In this document: positions 1 through 12,178 of the stretch, piece by piece
Layout: each line of letters opens with the position of its first letter
Numbering within the stretch: the first letter of the stretch is position 1
NCBI RefSeq assembly: GCF_002443255.2
Contig: NW_019211455.1
Coordinates: 16,893,449-16,957,448 of the forward strand
Length of the DNA: 64,000 nucleotides
Source: Varroa destructor
Lineage: Eukaryota > Arthropoda > Arachnida > Mesostigmata > Varroidae
Reading direction: 5' to 3'
Notes under the pieces: generated by a model
What the model was told of the DNA's origin: nothing
What the model saw: only the letters and a program-made list of their open reading frames with translations
The model's database searches: none
Made by a program: the position numbers and the translations under genes

Positions 1-986
1 TATATATAGCTTATTTTCGTTTAAATATAGCGTATTTTTTGCTGCTCTTCTTGTATGAGTCGATCGTGCTGGTGGGTCCGACTTGCTACTGGCAGTAGAT
101 GCTCTGTGTTAGATGTGTCTCAATAACCTATGAATGAACGGAGTCATAGCCGTATGATCCGGTGAACGGGCGGCCTTCATCAACCATACAGTAATCAATC
201 AGTTAATGCCTGTGTCACCCCTTGAGCTGGCAATTTGGACGCATACCGGCTCTGAAAACAAGTCCAATGCTGATCAGGTCGGGGCGTAATGTACGTCGCA
301 CCATGGTCATCACCTCCATCATAGTCGTCGCGGTCACATGTCTCTCTTGTAGTTTTCCACACCGCCTACTTCGTTTCGCTTCTGCCTGTTTAGCTTCGTG
401 TCTTTGTTCAATCGATCAAACTTCTATATGTACATATATATTGCCTACCACGGTTACCCTATGTTTTAGAGGTCGGCAAACGCTCCGAGAGTGGCCATTT
501 GTTTTATAGTTTTTTGTTTATCCTTTTTCTGTTTCATTTTTCACTTTCTATACAGGCAATTAACTGCGTTAATATTATGAATACATACGTAGGGTCCTCC
601 TTTTCCTGTCTATGATTTTGTATCACCGTGTCATTGTCTTTCTGATCTTCTGCTGTAGCTGCTGGCTTCGGTCTGTTGCGTCGATTCGATTCCAATTCAG
701 TTCTCGAATGAAAGCAGCGGGCGAAAGACCGGCGACGTTAACATAATGTGTTACGTTTTCCTTGATTATTGTCTGTCTTTTTTACTTGCTCAGCTTTTCG
801 CATTTTTTCATCTACATCGTATTCCTTATAATTTGCCTTCTTTTTAGCATTTAACTATTATTGTTGCGGGAAGTCAGTTTTTGTAGACTAGTGTCTTGAG
901 TATAGATTGTTACTAGTGAATTATGGTTAGCAATTACGGCCGCTGGTACTGTATTATCAATAGTAGTTATGTTGGGTGACTCGCTA
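1..986. other. 3' flank / probable 3' UTR of the RGS gene
   Basis: This is AT-rich sequence beyond the stop codon of the minus-strand RGS gene, beginning in a short TATATATA run at the window edge. It probably carries the 3' untranslated region. I saw no clear minus-strand AATAAA (TTTATT on the plus strand) close to the stop, so the cleavage site is not assigned. The reading frame at 222-509 looks random. Confidence 0.4.
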
Positions 987-1184
987 CTAAGCAGCGCTAC
1001 CTTTCCGCGAGGCGGCCGGCATTTCCGTGATCTTTCGGTAGATAGGGCTAGTAACAAAGCGTGGGTAGGAATCGCGCTTCATCAACGTGTAGATCTGCAG
1101 CTGGGCTTCGTCGAACGCCGACGCGGTTGGACCCGTGACCATGTTCTTGTTGATAATGTCACGCACTCGAGAATCCAACGAAAC
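987..1184 (-). CDS. Dhit: RGS gene coding exon 5: end of the RGS domain and C-terminus
   Basis: Acceptor TTTTTATTAG is followed in phase 0 by VSLDSRVRDIINKNM and then a TAG stop (989-987). Residues 332-351 contain FDEAQLQIYTLMKRDSYPRF, the last conserved RGS helices. Leu342, Asp346, Ser347 and Arg350 match G-alpha-contacting positions of RGS4, and Asn322 matches the second conserved Asn. The tail after the domain is only about 15 residues (ending RKGSAA), as expected for the RZ family. One oddity is NMVTGPTASAFDEAQ, which is one residue longer between NM and FDEAQ than RGS4 or RGS20. The intron separating this exon from exon 4 is only 274 bases. Confidence 0.96.
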   Translation of the reverse strand, partial: VSLDSRVRDIINKNMVTGPTASAFDEAQLQIYTLMKRDSYPRFVTSPIYRKITEMPAASRKGSAA

Positions 1185-1458
1185 CTAATAAAAATAAGGT
1201 TTTTTTTTTACATTAGGAGCGCAACGAAACGAAGAAAAATATATCACCTATTTACCGCGGAATCTAATGAAATTTGCCGTGAGTATAAAGACAGTGTCCT
1301 GTCACATGGAGAGAACGTCAAGGGTGGCGGTGCTCAATTCATTGACGATCAACTGACCCTTAGGTGTATTGAGGGCTGTGGGCTAGAGCATACGTTTGCA
1401 CGCATACACTTATATACTTACATATGGTGATGATAATGTTTCTCAGTTATGGACTTAC

Positions 1459-1625
1459 CTCTCGCGGAGAAAGGATTGAAATGAAATCTTCATAGATAAG
1501 ACGCGCTTTTTCTTCTACTTGGTCCTCCTTGGTCTCCTTTTTGAGTTCTTCGCAGGCTAACCAGAAGAGAATATTCTCTTCACTGTATTCACAGCGTAGA
1601 TAATCGCGGAAAATTTTGCGCCCAG
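1459..1625 (-). CDS. Dhit: RGS gene coding exon 4: core of the RGS domain
   Basis: This exon encodes the last two bases of Ala253 and residues 254-308, from GRKIFRDYLR to ISILSPRE. It includes EYSEENILFWLACEEL (from residue 265), the best conserved RGS motif. Glu269 and Asn270 correspond to the RGS4 residues that contact the switch regions of G-alpha. The acceptor is CTCTTTTAG and the donor is GAG|GTAAGT. The phase-0 exit before VSLD is typical of RGS-domain genes. Confidence 0.96.
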
Positions 1626-4239
1626 CTAAAAGAGCAAATGGTTAATGGGAACATTAGATGTAGCAGGCTCTCTAAGCGGTGCGTTTGAAAATAACTGAAA
1701 AAATGTAAGGCATATAAAGGGTTGCAAAGTTTTTTGAGCTTCACTTGTGAGATACATTCTGTTAGTAAATACACCAGTGTATTCGTTCAAATCAATTACT
1801 TTGTATCCTTTTTGTAAAACTGTACAAGGTAATGAGTTTGGGAATTTTAATGAGTTTTTTTTTTGTGAATATAGAAAATAGTGGATAAATCGCACTGTAA
1901 TAAATTGTCATATTATTTTTGGTTAAAAAGCAACAACCTAAGAGATCGTTCGATTCTAAAAACATGACTTAACACCGAATGAGATCAACGACTCTGGGGG
2001 CTCTTGAAAAGAAACGACTTCATCTTACAGGCTAAGGGCTTACTCATATTTTATTGAAAAGATGTGAGAGTTTCAATATCTCTATTAAAAGATAGCAACC
2101 TCGATCTTGCTTGCGGGATACGTAACAACCTGACAACATACCTATCCATTGGATGGAAACTTGAACTTGGTTGCAAATAAGGACCAATTTTTTATAGAAA
2201 TGACCGACCACTAGCCACCACCGAAACAACTAGCACGACGTTCAAGTCTTTGCTTCGACACCCAATACGTACGTGCTCAAATGACCGGGCGCGGTCTAAC
2301 TTAAGTTATCATCTAAGGGAATGTTATTATATCGAAGAAATCTCTGATCATAGACCCTTTGACATATCCGGTTTTATCATGCCAAAGGAAAAGAAACGAC
2401 TTCGACAAAGCTAACAATGGTTTCTGATTTGGAGCCATACCGAACGCCACTAATTCGTCAACCAAGACGCCAGTACCAAACTAACCAGCTTATACAATGT
2501 AAGGTAAGTTGTTTGAAAGGTACAGAGGCTTCGAGTTTAGATACCTACCTGAACAGAGATTAGTAGGGACAAATTGTGAAATTAATCAGGAAGAGAGTAG
2601 CGGTCCTGAGAGACGGCGAACCGAGTTTAACTACATTTGTACAACAACAACATCATAACATTGATAGCAGAATGTTTAAATAGCTATCATTTGCCACAAA
2701 CAACCCGCTTGCACTTTTGCTATGGCCCGCTTTGAGGAAGTTGCTCAAGGTCCAATGCTGCCTTTTGCCATTAGATACGGGGGCCATATGGGACAGAGTT
2801 GGGGTGATGCGTCGCCTAATGAACGACCCCAGCGACCACTCCCGATTACCGTCAACGAGCTATGTTCTGGCTGAATTCATTTTTAAACCAGGCAATCGTA
2901 GCAGTAGAAACAGCAGGCTCGCTCATACCGGACTATCGCTAAGCATTAAAGAGGGACAGAGAATTAGAGCTGTGCAGCGGAGCACACACGTCCTATGTAG
3001 AAACAATTTAAGACAATGGGTTGTTTGGTCTGCTCGGATCACGCAGATAACAAAGCTCGGAGCGCTTCATGGACAGACTGCTTCCGGAGACGAGTGAAAT
3101 GCTAAAGAGGATCAGGCTAGGTAGGTATGAAAGTGGCCTTGTAAGCGATTTGAAAATTCATCAAATGTAGCGGTCGCCATAAAAAAAAGCGTAAATGGTT
3201 GCGATCTAGCGAGTTTGAACGAGCCTTAATTTTCTTTTTGCTCTAGAAAAAGACCGGACGTGTCGTGGGTGGGGTGAGTGTTTGCTACTTATTTGGTATG
3301 TTTTGCGAAAGCCTCTAGGAATTGTTGGTAAATACAGGTGCGGATACAGTGGTACATCAAATGTTTAGAGAATTTGTCTAAACAACTATCGGGAAAAGCG
3401 ATAAAGTGTGCAATGGGTTATATGGTACAGGTCAATATATGGCTATTATATACGATATGAACGCAAAACTTGGTTGAACACTTAAGAGAGATGCACTCAA
3501 ATAAAGACATGACCTTTCATAATGTGATTTATGGATACTTACTACGTCCATATGTATGGACTGGCTAGTTAAACTGACTATAAATAAAAAACCGCTGATC
3601 TATTACGCTTAACAGGCGAAGAAATCATTGAAAATCTGGTGGGATTGCTAAAATGTCCAACTTTGGTGTGGAGCTTCTAAACCATCTGCCTTGAGAAGCT
3701 GACGGCTGCTAAAGGCAAGACACTCAATACATCTAAGCTGTACCTAAATATGTTTGCCTCGTATCCGCAAGATGCGTCGAACAATTCGATAAAAAAAGCT
3801 TTAATTCACTACAGAACCCTTCACACTGTCTACAAAAAAAATAGGAGACACACTGAACGGATAAAACGCACTGAATGAATTACACCGCTTTTATAGAGAA
3901 AAAGTTCGAAGATTTACAAGCCGTCTAAGGATCCAAACGCCTGTCATGACCGTATATGATTTGCTGTGGAATTATCACAGTCAAGATCACTCTTATATAT
4001 TCAACGCTAGCTACTTTAACGCTTTGGCCGTTTGTATTATGAGCTATTTCTGGCCATAACCGAAGTACGTTAGCTATCGATTCCATGTGTACATCTCTGC
4101 ATGTCCAGCGTCACGTAATCTATAAATATGTTTAAGCTAATGGTATTTGCGACTACTTATTGGGCGAGGCTTTATGGGATTGAACTAGCTTAGCACATTA
4201 GTGTCATAATAAAACAAAGTTATTACAACAACAACTTAC
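1626..4239 (-). other. RGS intron 3 (2.6 kb)
   Basis: A phase-1 intron inside the RGS domain, between CCA-G and CT-GGG. It is AT-rich with scattered short open segments on the plus strand. Near 3330 the plus strand reads LLVNTGADTVV between stops, faintly like a retroelement protease active site (see findings). Nothing else was identified. Confidence 0.8.
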
Positions 4240-4301
4240 CTGGATGCCTCATGAGTTTATCGAACGACCCACCCCATTCCAGGATCACATCTAGTGGAGG
4301 C
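4240..4301 (-). CDS. Dhit: RGS gene coding exon 3: start of the RGS box
   Basis: This 62-base exon lies between acceptor TTTCAG and donor GTAAGT. It encodes the end of Pro232, residues 233-252 and the first base of Ala253. It contains WGGSFDKLMRHP, the opening helix of the RGS domain (compare the W(S/A)Q(S/N)FDK(L/M)M motif of RGS17/19/20). It is too short to appear as an independent reading frame. It was found by looking for the sequence that must precede the AGRKIF start of the next exon. The phases fit exactly on both sides. Confidence 0.93.
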
Positions 4302-6430
4302 CTGAAATTCGTAGAATTTTGACACGAAACAGCAGAAACGCAAACGATAACGGGATATGAGGCAGGGATGCATACGGCAATAGCCTTCCACGCTTTCCGT
4401 ATAAGCAGTTATTCGAACATCGAGTTTTGGCAAGCTAAACGAGTATGTTCTACCTAAACAATTCAAACAGCTTTATACGTTTCGATCATCATCTTGAGAA
4501 AAATCAGCGAGGACCTTGCCTTGCTGAGTGGTTATTAATAAGGACCTTCTATCATATGAATATCAAATTGGCATGACTGTCATACCTGTTGATATTGTGC
4601 ATGGGCGTTTGGAGTGTCTAATACATATAATAGCTGGTTAGTATAAAATTATAATTGTTGTTGGCGTTGATCACTTGATCCCTAGCTTATACATACGTCT
4701 GTAATTTGAATAGTGAATGCGGTCATAAGATGCTGCTTATCCGCATTCGGTACACACCTCAAAGGTTCCGAACGTGCTTATGTTTTATCGACAATGGTAC
4801 AGAGACATATCCTCGCGAAATCTATTGAAACTGGCGAAGAGTATTCGAAGCAGACTAGCGATACTACCGCTCGAACTGTTGCAGCGGGAAAATTGAGACA
4901 CGTCCTCAAAGTTATGGAGTTCTTTTCGTACAAGGCGCTATTTTTGATTAGAGTTGAAAATCAATGGAGGACTTTTTTTAACATGAACGGAACGGTGCAT
5001 CACAGCCCATCAATAGATATAACAGCATTATATTATACTGTCCATTCAAATCGTTTAGTTACGCCATTTGTAATTGAGACACTAGAAATAAAGTTGTATA
5101 TATACAAGGTGGGGCAAAGGTAAGTTTACAGTAACGAAAGATTTAAACCTATAGATGGCCTCTGAGTGGCAAAGGAAAGGCCATAGATTTTAGTTTACAG
5201 TATACTGTACATACATACGGTTGCCATTCGTTCCATTCATGAAAAATCTAACCTAGCAATGCTTATTTACGGGTTGTTCGTCCTGTCATCGTTGCGTTAC
5301 AGGAGCGTCTAAATTTAGTAAGGAGACGGAAACAAGTTCTAAGTATATTAGTGCCAGTATGGTTGATGGTGAACAACGTAAACTCGTTAGTAAAATACCG
5401 ACGGCAACCACTCGGCATCTTATGATGACTAAGTGCTACATATTTCACATGAACACGTGTGATTCAGGGGACATCGGCAGCATCCAGCATAGCGTGACTT
5501 CGGTCTTCGCCGCAGCTGCCTCAGCAAAGGTGCGGTCTCGATATGTATCATTCCACAGATTGACAACCCTTCTACAGGCTTCCTTACGTTATCATCTACG
5601 GTTTGCTGTTTTAGCAGGTGCTAACGCGGTCGAGGAACGAAATTATGTCACAGTAAAGCAGTTAACAACAGCAGCTGCACTAGTAGACAGAGCAGCGACA
5701 AAGGCGGATGATAACCGAAAACAGTACCACGCAGAGAGCATCGCCACAGTTGCAAACAGTCATTACAGGTAGGTGTTTGGTAGAACGGCCGCTATGATAA
5801 TTCTGCTGGTCACTATGAGCGAACCCTCATCTACCGCGTCAAGTGTTGGTGGTAACCTAACTATACATGTTTGTAATTTTCGTGTTTTTTTTACTAGTCG
5901 CAGCTGTTTAAACAGGAAAGCGGAAAGATTAGCAATTTTTGTCACTAGTATTTTTTTCCGGCACGACGATCCAGTAGTCAAAACATGTACGTATACATCT
6001 GAGCATGTGTAAATCTGGCAAGATTCTAATTAGATGTTTTTACTTGCACAAAAAGTCAAAACCAAATAGTGTTTACTGAGTCAATGCTGCATGACACTTA
6101 CACTCATATATGCATAACTAATATTTTATCATATCAGCCCTACGCAATATACTGCTGTACAGTTCTTTCTATTAGTATTCTATGATTTTCAAGTACGCCG
6201 TATATGTATCATTCTGTTTATTGTTGAAATATTCTGTGTCGAGTAACTTTAGCACTCAGAAAAATGCACATCGGCTCATGTCGTATTTCTACAACGTTCT
6301 TCAATCTATATTAATCTTTTTATATGTGTACTATACTGCTAAGTTAAATAGCTGCCCGCCGTTCTCTGAGAACGTGTGTGGCAGCGTATTGTGACTATAT
6401 TTAAAATTGGCGCCGGTTGGCGTTACTTAC
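4302..6430 (-). other. RGS intron 2 (2.1 kb)
   Basis: A phase-2 intron. It contains two plus-strand open frames of 136 and 137 codons (4713-5123 and 5359-5772) that resemble no family I know. It also contains a 14-bp palindrome (TACAGTATACTGTA, about 5199-5212). No other structure was seen. Confidence 0.8.
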
Positions 6431-6526
6431 GGTGAGTGCTCTCCCCAGAGTTCGGTGGCGGATAGCTGATCAGAATGTCCTTCGCTGTTCGAGTTCGCAT
6501 GCTCCGAACGCATGTTACCGTTGTTG
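6431..6526 (-). CDS. Dhit: RGS gene coding exon 2: linker
   Basis: This 96-base exon follows the acceptor TTTCTTTCAG and ends at donor GTAAGT (6430-6425). It adds the third base of Cys200, then residues 201-231 (starting NNGNMRSEHA), then two bases of Pro232. The linker is polar (Asn, Ser, His, Glu) and corresponds to the variable segment between the cysteine string and the RGS box. The reading frame stays open upstream of the acceptor, but that upstream peptide shows no family likeness. The acceptor, and the phase match with the exons on both sides, define this start. Confidence 0.86.
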
Positions 6527-8257
6527 CTGAAAGAAACAGACCCCATCGCTGTTGTTAATCGATTCCATATCGGTATTAGCGGGCGACCCAACAGTACCAC
6601 TGGCCTGCATCGGTGCCGCCATTGCCACATGTTGCTGTCATTGCGAATGTGAATCTGGATCGGAAAACTGAGAGCCATACGCCACCGCCATTTCAGCCCG
6701 GTTGCATTCGCATGACGGGAGAATGAAGTTACGTTTCCTCGATATTACTGATCCGACTGCCAAGATCCGACTCCATTAAAAACGCTAACGAAATTGACGA
6801 GAACAAGGAAAACAATAATGGGAATGATGATTTAGAAGGTAGCGTTACATTCGGAGACGCGCTTCGAGATAGGGTTTGTTTTGCCACGAAGCTCGGCTTT
6901 ATGCCATGATTCATTTTCACTGACAGAGTACATCAGGCAATGGCTTATCAATCTTTGTTAATAATTTCAAGAGAGCCACTAATAAGATCGAGTCAGCAGC
7001 TGGATTTCAGTCGAGAGTGCGCTAAGTCAAGTCTTCGTAGGCAGCGCATACAACGGAATGCCTAGGAGATGTTGGACACACTCAAAATGTAAGTGACTTT
7101 TCAGACAACGAAGCCAAATAAAAGCTGCAGACTCAGCTCTTTATTTATGAAAAAAAGGAAAGCTAGGACTTGATAGCTGAGAAGGGGTACCCGACCGATC
7201 ACAGCTAAGGCAAGTGTTCTTGTTGTGATCGTAATATTTTAAGCTGTTTTCATATGAAAACAAAACTTCGACACGTTCCCGAAGCAGTTATGACTTTTTA
7301 CACAAACTATTCCATCCGACAGTTCGATTACCAAAGTGCTGCCAAAAATGGAGAAACACCGCTAATGACGGCTTTTTTTTTATTCCTACGTCAGTAAATT
7401 TTGGCCATTCAGCCGCGTTTGAGGTTTTCATCGTTGTAGATTACTCTTACTGTTTCCGGGATTGTATGAGCAGTCAATGCGTGTTGCATACTGAGGTCTG
7501 TGTCGCTATACTGTATGTTGTCCGAAACAAATGGACGCTTTGAATCGCGCATATCGAGACGAAGCCAGAGGGTGCGAAGATGCACCGAAGAGCGCATTAA
7601 AACACTAGGCGATTTCGAAAATTGATTTTGGCTTACCCATAATGGCGGCATTCGTTACATTTGCTTTCACGGTTTCTGCCGTTCGTCTTCTATTCGTTTA
7701 AAGCTGTTCGCTGGGCTATTCAACGGCAAGTCTCTGGCAGGATAGCGAACTTTCGAGTTGGCTCAAATCGGTTCGCTGCTCACTAAGCGTTACCGGATCG
7801 ATTTATACGGCGCCGGCAGGCAGAGCCAACAGTGAAATGAAAGAGAAACAGTGGTAACGACAACTACAACGGCGCCTGAAATGGAAAGCGGCAGAAGGAA
7901 TCAGCAAGCTCGGTCGGATGTTTGTTTATGTCCCGTGCTGTCGCGCCCTGCACGACGACCGGGGTCTTGTTGCTGCTGAGGTTGTTCGCAAAAAAAATAC
8001 TGGACGTGCACAGATAGCCTCCAAGGGTCCTATGCTGCAGGACAAATAAAGTAGTGGCTACTGCGAATGCCCTAGCAGCGCACGACGAATCCTGTAGTAG
8101 CATTTGTCGTGAGCTGGTAAGGCCTGTTGTGGTTGCCTTTGCTGTTACTGTCCAAACCGCAGATAATTAAGTAGACGCGAAAAGCCAACAATGACAGCGG
8201 CGAACGTACATCGTTCAGCGTACATGGCGTCAAAGCCATCCATAGTGAATGCGCTGT

Positions 8258-8283
8258 ACTGCTACTGCTGCTGCTGCTGCTAC
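8258..8283. repeat. CTG/CAG trinucleotide run
   Basis: About eight near-perfect CTG units with one CTA interruption, inside RGS intron 1. It is read directly from the sequence. Confidence 0.9.
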
Positions 8284-10699
8284 GATTTTCCCCTGAGTCA
8301 ATTTTAGTAATCACGCATTCTCACTGTTAGAGAACACGCCCGCGTTACTTCGTGCTTGCACACTAAAGAGTGATGTTATGCGACGCTTTCGACGACTGCT
8401 AGTTGACGGGTCTGCTGCCACCTTGAGCACCGAGGCTTGTTTTTAGAAGAATCGCTAGAAATTCGTATCAGTAGAGAATCGACATACGTATGCGTATCTA
8501 CTACTCACTGCAACGTACGTGTCAGATCTGTAGCTAATCATACTGTTTCAAATCGGTATAGCTACTGCATGAAGATCTTTTATGGAAGACAGCAAAAGCC
8601 ATCAGTAAAATGAAGAGAGACGGCTTACTCGTCAATGAGTTGTGGCATAATTAGAGCTGACCGCTCATTCGTACGAGCGCGAAATAGAATTGCATTGACA
8701 TCTTGCATTTTACTGTTTCGTATTTTTATTGATAGGGCGACATTTGCTTGTGCCAATTACTGACATTGATTGACAATGCAGAATAAAAAAGACGCAATTT
8801 TATGTCTGCACCGGTAAATCAATACACCATTTTCAACAGGTGTACAATTTTCAATTTTTGCGGACCCATCTCTCAAGTACGTGCAGCATTCTATTCCATT
8901 ACGCGGCACCTCACAGAAAGCGCGCCGACTTCGCCGCGTACAGCACCACAATAGTAGGCGTACGCCCATATGCTTGACTACCGACCTAGCAAGTTGTTAG
9001 GTCGGTCTTCCCATCTTTCGAATCTCCAATATTTGCTTCCGCTAGTGTTATTACTATCGGCAGCCAAGCCTCCTGTTGCCTGTTGCTTTCTATGCGAAAA
9101 TGAATAGAGCAAGCCAGCCAGATATCTATGAGATGCAAGGCCGAGGATCTTACTCCGCACTCAGTCGCATGGCCGGTTCTGACCTACTGGCCGATAGCGA
9201 CCTTTGTTACGTTGGCCTGTATTCGTAGCGCCCCCCGCAAGGCTAAGTGTACTATATCCGTGCAAGTCTGAGAAATTAGCAGACCAGAAGCGCCGCGTTC
9301 GTTTATGGGATGATGCCAGAAGCAAAGAAGGCCAGCCTATGCAGATCTCGGCAAAACGGGCCGAATCTCTATGGCGTTCTCCTAAAAACACCAGCCATTC
9401 GGCCTGAAGCAGCGAATCAATAATGCGCACAGTTCTGTGAGCCTATGTTGCCGTCGTCTTGCCGTGGCGTGACGTAACGTAGGTTATGTGGCTGGTGTAG
9501 CTTAGAGCGTAGTTCTGTGTTAGTCCACCAGTTTAGGCTTTCAAAGGACATCGAAGAAGAAAGGGCGCACCAAAACCTTTTTCTTTTCCTTTCTCCCAAA
9601 GTGCCCCACTATTGTCATTGTTGCCGACGGTGCTAACGTGGCAATTCGTATTGCACCAGAACCACCAGACGCCAGAAGAACGACTACCGTAACAACCTAA
9701 ATAGGTCTTTGTTACGGCCTGCTTTTAATACAGCAACTGGCCTAGTGACTACTAAGACAAAGGGAGCTTAAGTGTAAGAGGGACGGAAAAGATAGAAACA
9801 ACGTGTAGAGCTACGCGCGCCTCTTGTGCCTCCTTCAGCGACCGCTGTACTTGAGCTAGTCGTGCACACGTCTATAGTAGCAAGCACACAAAGCTATAAA
9901 AACAGCGCCAGTATTTTTTTTGGTTTTTTCTCAGTTTTTATCTCTTCCTATTTTTAGCTGAGTGTGAGCGTTTTCTCGCAATGGTTAGCTCTATTGATCT
10001 CCCTTGCACTCGATTATGCGTCTTTTTTTCCCAGCTACGTACGACCTATCTACACTGTTTCGCCCGGCAGTTCCCGTGCAGTAATAAACGGGGGCTCTAC
10101 CACATGGGCAGGTGAACGCCACTTGCGAATAGGGAGCGATGCCCCATGAATAAGGACGGCAGCCTGCAGCCTTGTGGCTGTATCTCAAGCCACAGTAATG
10201 TCACACTCCGTACGCTACTCCAACATGCGCTGAAGCTGTTAAAAGCAGGACGATGAAAGCCTCTTCTGTTTTTAAGAGTTGAAGCTACTACGCTCAGTTA
10301 TGAGATAGGACTCAGGAAAGCAGCAATGAAGAAGGAACAGCATATACAGCAAGGTACAGGCAGGTAGTTTGTCGTGAGGCAGAAAAGCGGAGTAAACTCA
10401 GGATACGATAAGTGTCAACACGCTAACTTGGCTTGCTACAAAACTTCCGATTGGAAACCTGCTGCATGCGGTAGAGCCAACCCCGTTTGCATGTTTTGTT
10501 ATCAAGGCGCTATCCAAATATGTGTTCTGAGACATTTAGAGTTGCATCGCAGAAGAAAGTGAATGTGAAAGTGAGAAGGAGGCAGGTTAAGGCGAGGAAG
10601 AAGTAAAAGGGGTAAATTATCGGCTGCGGGTATCGAGGATGGAGTGAATGGTAACTGGCGATGTCTTGCCAATAAACGACTGCATGCTATTCATGCTAT

Positions 10700-10750
10700 G
10701 CACCTCAGCTTGCTTCATGGATCAAATGGCCATGAAGCAAGCTGAGGTGC
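10700..10750. repeat. 51-bp inverted repeat (21-bp perfect arms, 9-base spacer)
   Basis: The left arm 10700-10720 (starts GCACCTCAGC, ends CATGG) is the exact reverse complement of 10730-10750. The spacer is ATCAAATGG. The base just outside each arm (T and T) no longer pairs, so the repeat has sharp edges. It lies in RGS intron 1, so pre-mRNA from that gene would contain a 21-bp hairpin. Confidence 0.95.
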
Positions 10751-12178
10751 TAGCCACTCGAGCAGCTAGATAGTGTCTCTCAAATTCTATTGGAGACTGC
10801 GGTCTGAGAGTAGCAGTCTCTAACATAGTAACTGTCCTTTTCAGAACAGTATCAGCGGCAATAATGGCGTCATAGCGACAAATGTTTCTGGTGCGTCCCT
10901 GTCCAAACGGAGCAGAACTGGCGTCATCGAATAATGGTCTGGAGGCAAAGAAAAATGGCGTAAATTTCGGAGGTAAAAAGGCAGAGATTGACTAAGCTTG
11001 CTTTGCTTTTGGGGGATATAGGGACTACGGGCACCTGTCGTCAGAACCTAATAAGGATAGGACATATGTAAAAACCAATTACTGAAGCAAAAAAGCTGGA
11101 AGTGATTGCACTGTGATGAACATTTGATCGTGAGTTATAGTTTTTAAAATTTGACTTCTTTTGGAATAAAGCCACGAAAAGATTTTCAAGAGGTAATAAA
11201 TCCTGAAAGTAAGAGCCTTACGCAATTACTTGACCGCAGTTATGCTCTGTATATATGTAAATCATTTATCTGTATGATCGATTACAAAATTCAATAAAAC
11301 CGGAAATGATCTAGAAGTGACAGCATAAACTTGTATTTGTAAATGAGCGCTAGAAGTTCAAGTCGAAGTAAAGTTCAATAGCTTTTCGTGATCATGGAAA
11401 GAAATAGTTACTAACAACAAATAGCGGTAAATATCGGGCACAACATGCAGTGACGGACTAAATTCGTCAATCAGTTCTAGCTTTCCTTGTGGGTATTGAA
11501 ACGATAGAGTGTCGATGAGCGCGGAGACGGCATTTGATTGCCGATGATATATTGAATAACCGATGATATATTTCTAGTTTGTTGAAACTGAACCCAGTCT
11601 TCGCAATGCTAGAACAGAAAAAATTGAAGAACAAGCGCAATCGCTCACATAACGTCAGAGACATGATTCAGCGGCGATGTTTTCTTATAAGAGATATTTG
11701 CGTGGACTATCAACCTAAGGTGATGGCTAAGTTTAATTTTTTATAAACTCAAAAGTCGATTTCAACATCTACAGAGAGAAGCATATACACTCAGGGCCAT
11801 CTGAACGGTTGTTCGGATTTACAGCATCAGTACAAACATTACTTGAAGCACCTCGTACTAAACAAAGACCTATCATCGAAAAGCAAGTTAATAGTCAACA
11901 CCTAGTTGGTATGGGGTGTTACAAATGCATAAATCGTCGTTCAAGTGAGGTAAGTCATGCGCACATTTACAATCCTAAGGAACTAAGAGATCAATCAGTC
12001 AAAGCGCAACGCGATATTGCACAGTAGTCAGCTAACTGCGAAACACGTACTGAAACTGCGAGCGAAAAAGTATCGAAAAGTAGTAGTAAATCCTTCTGCC
12101 AGTGAATGAAGTATGATAAAGTAAACATGCAAAGTGTCCACTGTATAATTTCGAATAGAACTATCAACTTGTTCTTAC

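Larger units (their letters stand above)
6527..12178 (-). other. RGS intron 1 (5.7 kb)
   Basis: A phase-2 intron starting GTAAGA right after the cysteine string and ending TTTCAG. It holds a CTG run (about 8258-8283), a 9-bp hairpin near 8982-9008 and the 51-bp near-palindrome at 10700-10750. The 7.4-10.2 kb part is richer in CpG than the rest, so an internal promoter is possible, but I see no exon there. Confidence 0.78.

Noticed and set aside
2717..3097. 126-codon plus-strand frame in RGS intron 3
   Set aside because: No motif recognised and no supporting splice sites.
4713..5123. 136-codon plus-strand frame in RGS intron 2
   Set aside because: No family likeness; it ends in AT-rich sequence with random composition.
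5126..5150. Possible mariner-type terminal repeat (GGTGGGGCAAAGG)
   Set aside because: No matching inverted end and no transposase remnant were found.
5359..5772. 137-codon plus-strand frame in RGS intron 2
   Set aside because: No recognised domain, no splice or promoter signals, and it is antisense inside an intron.
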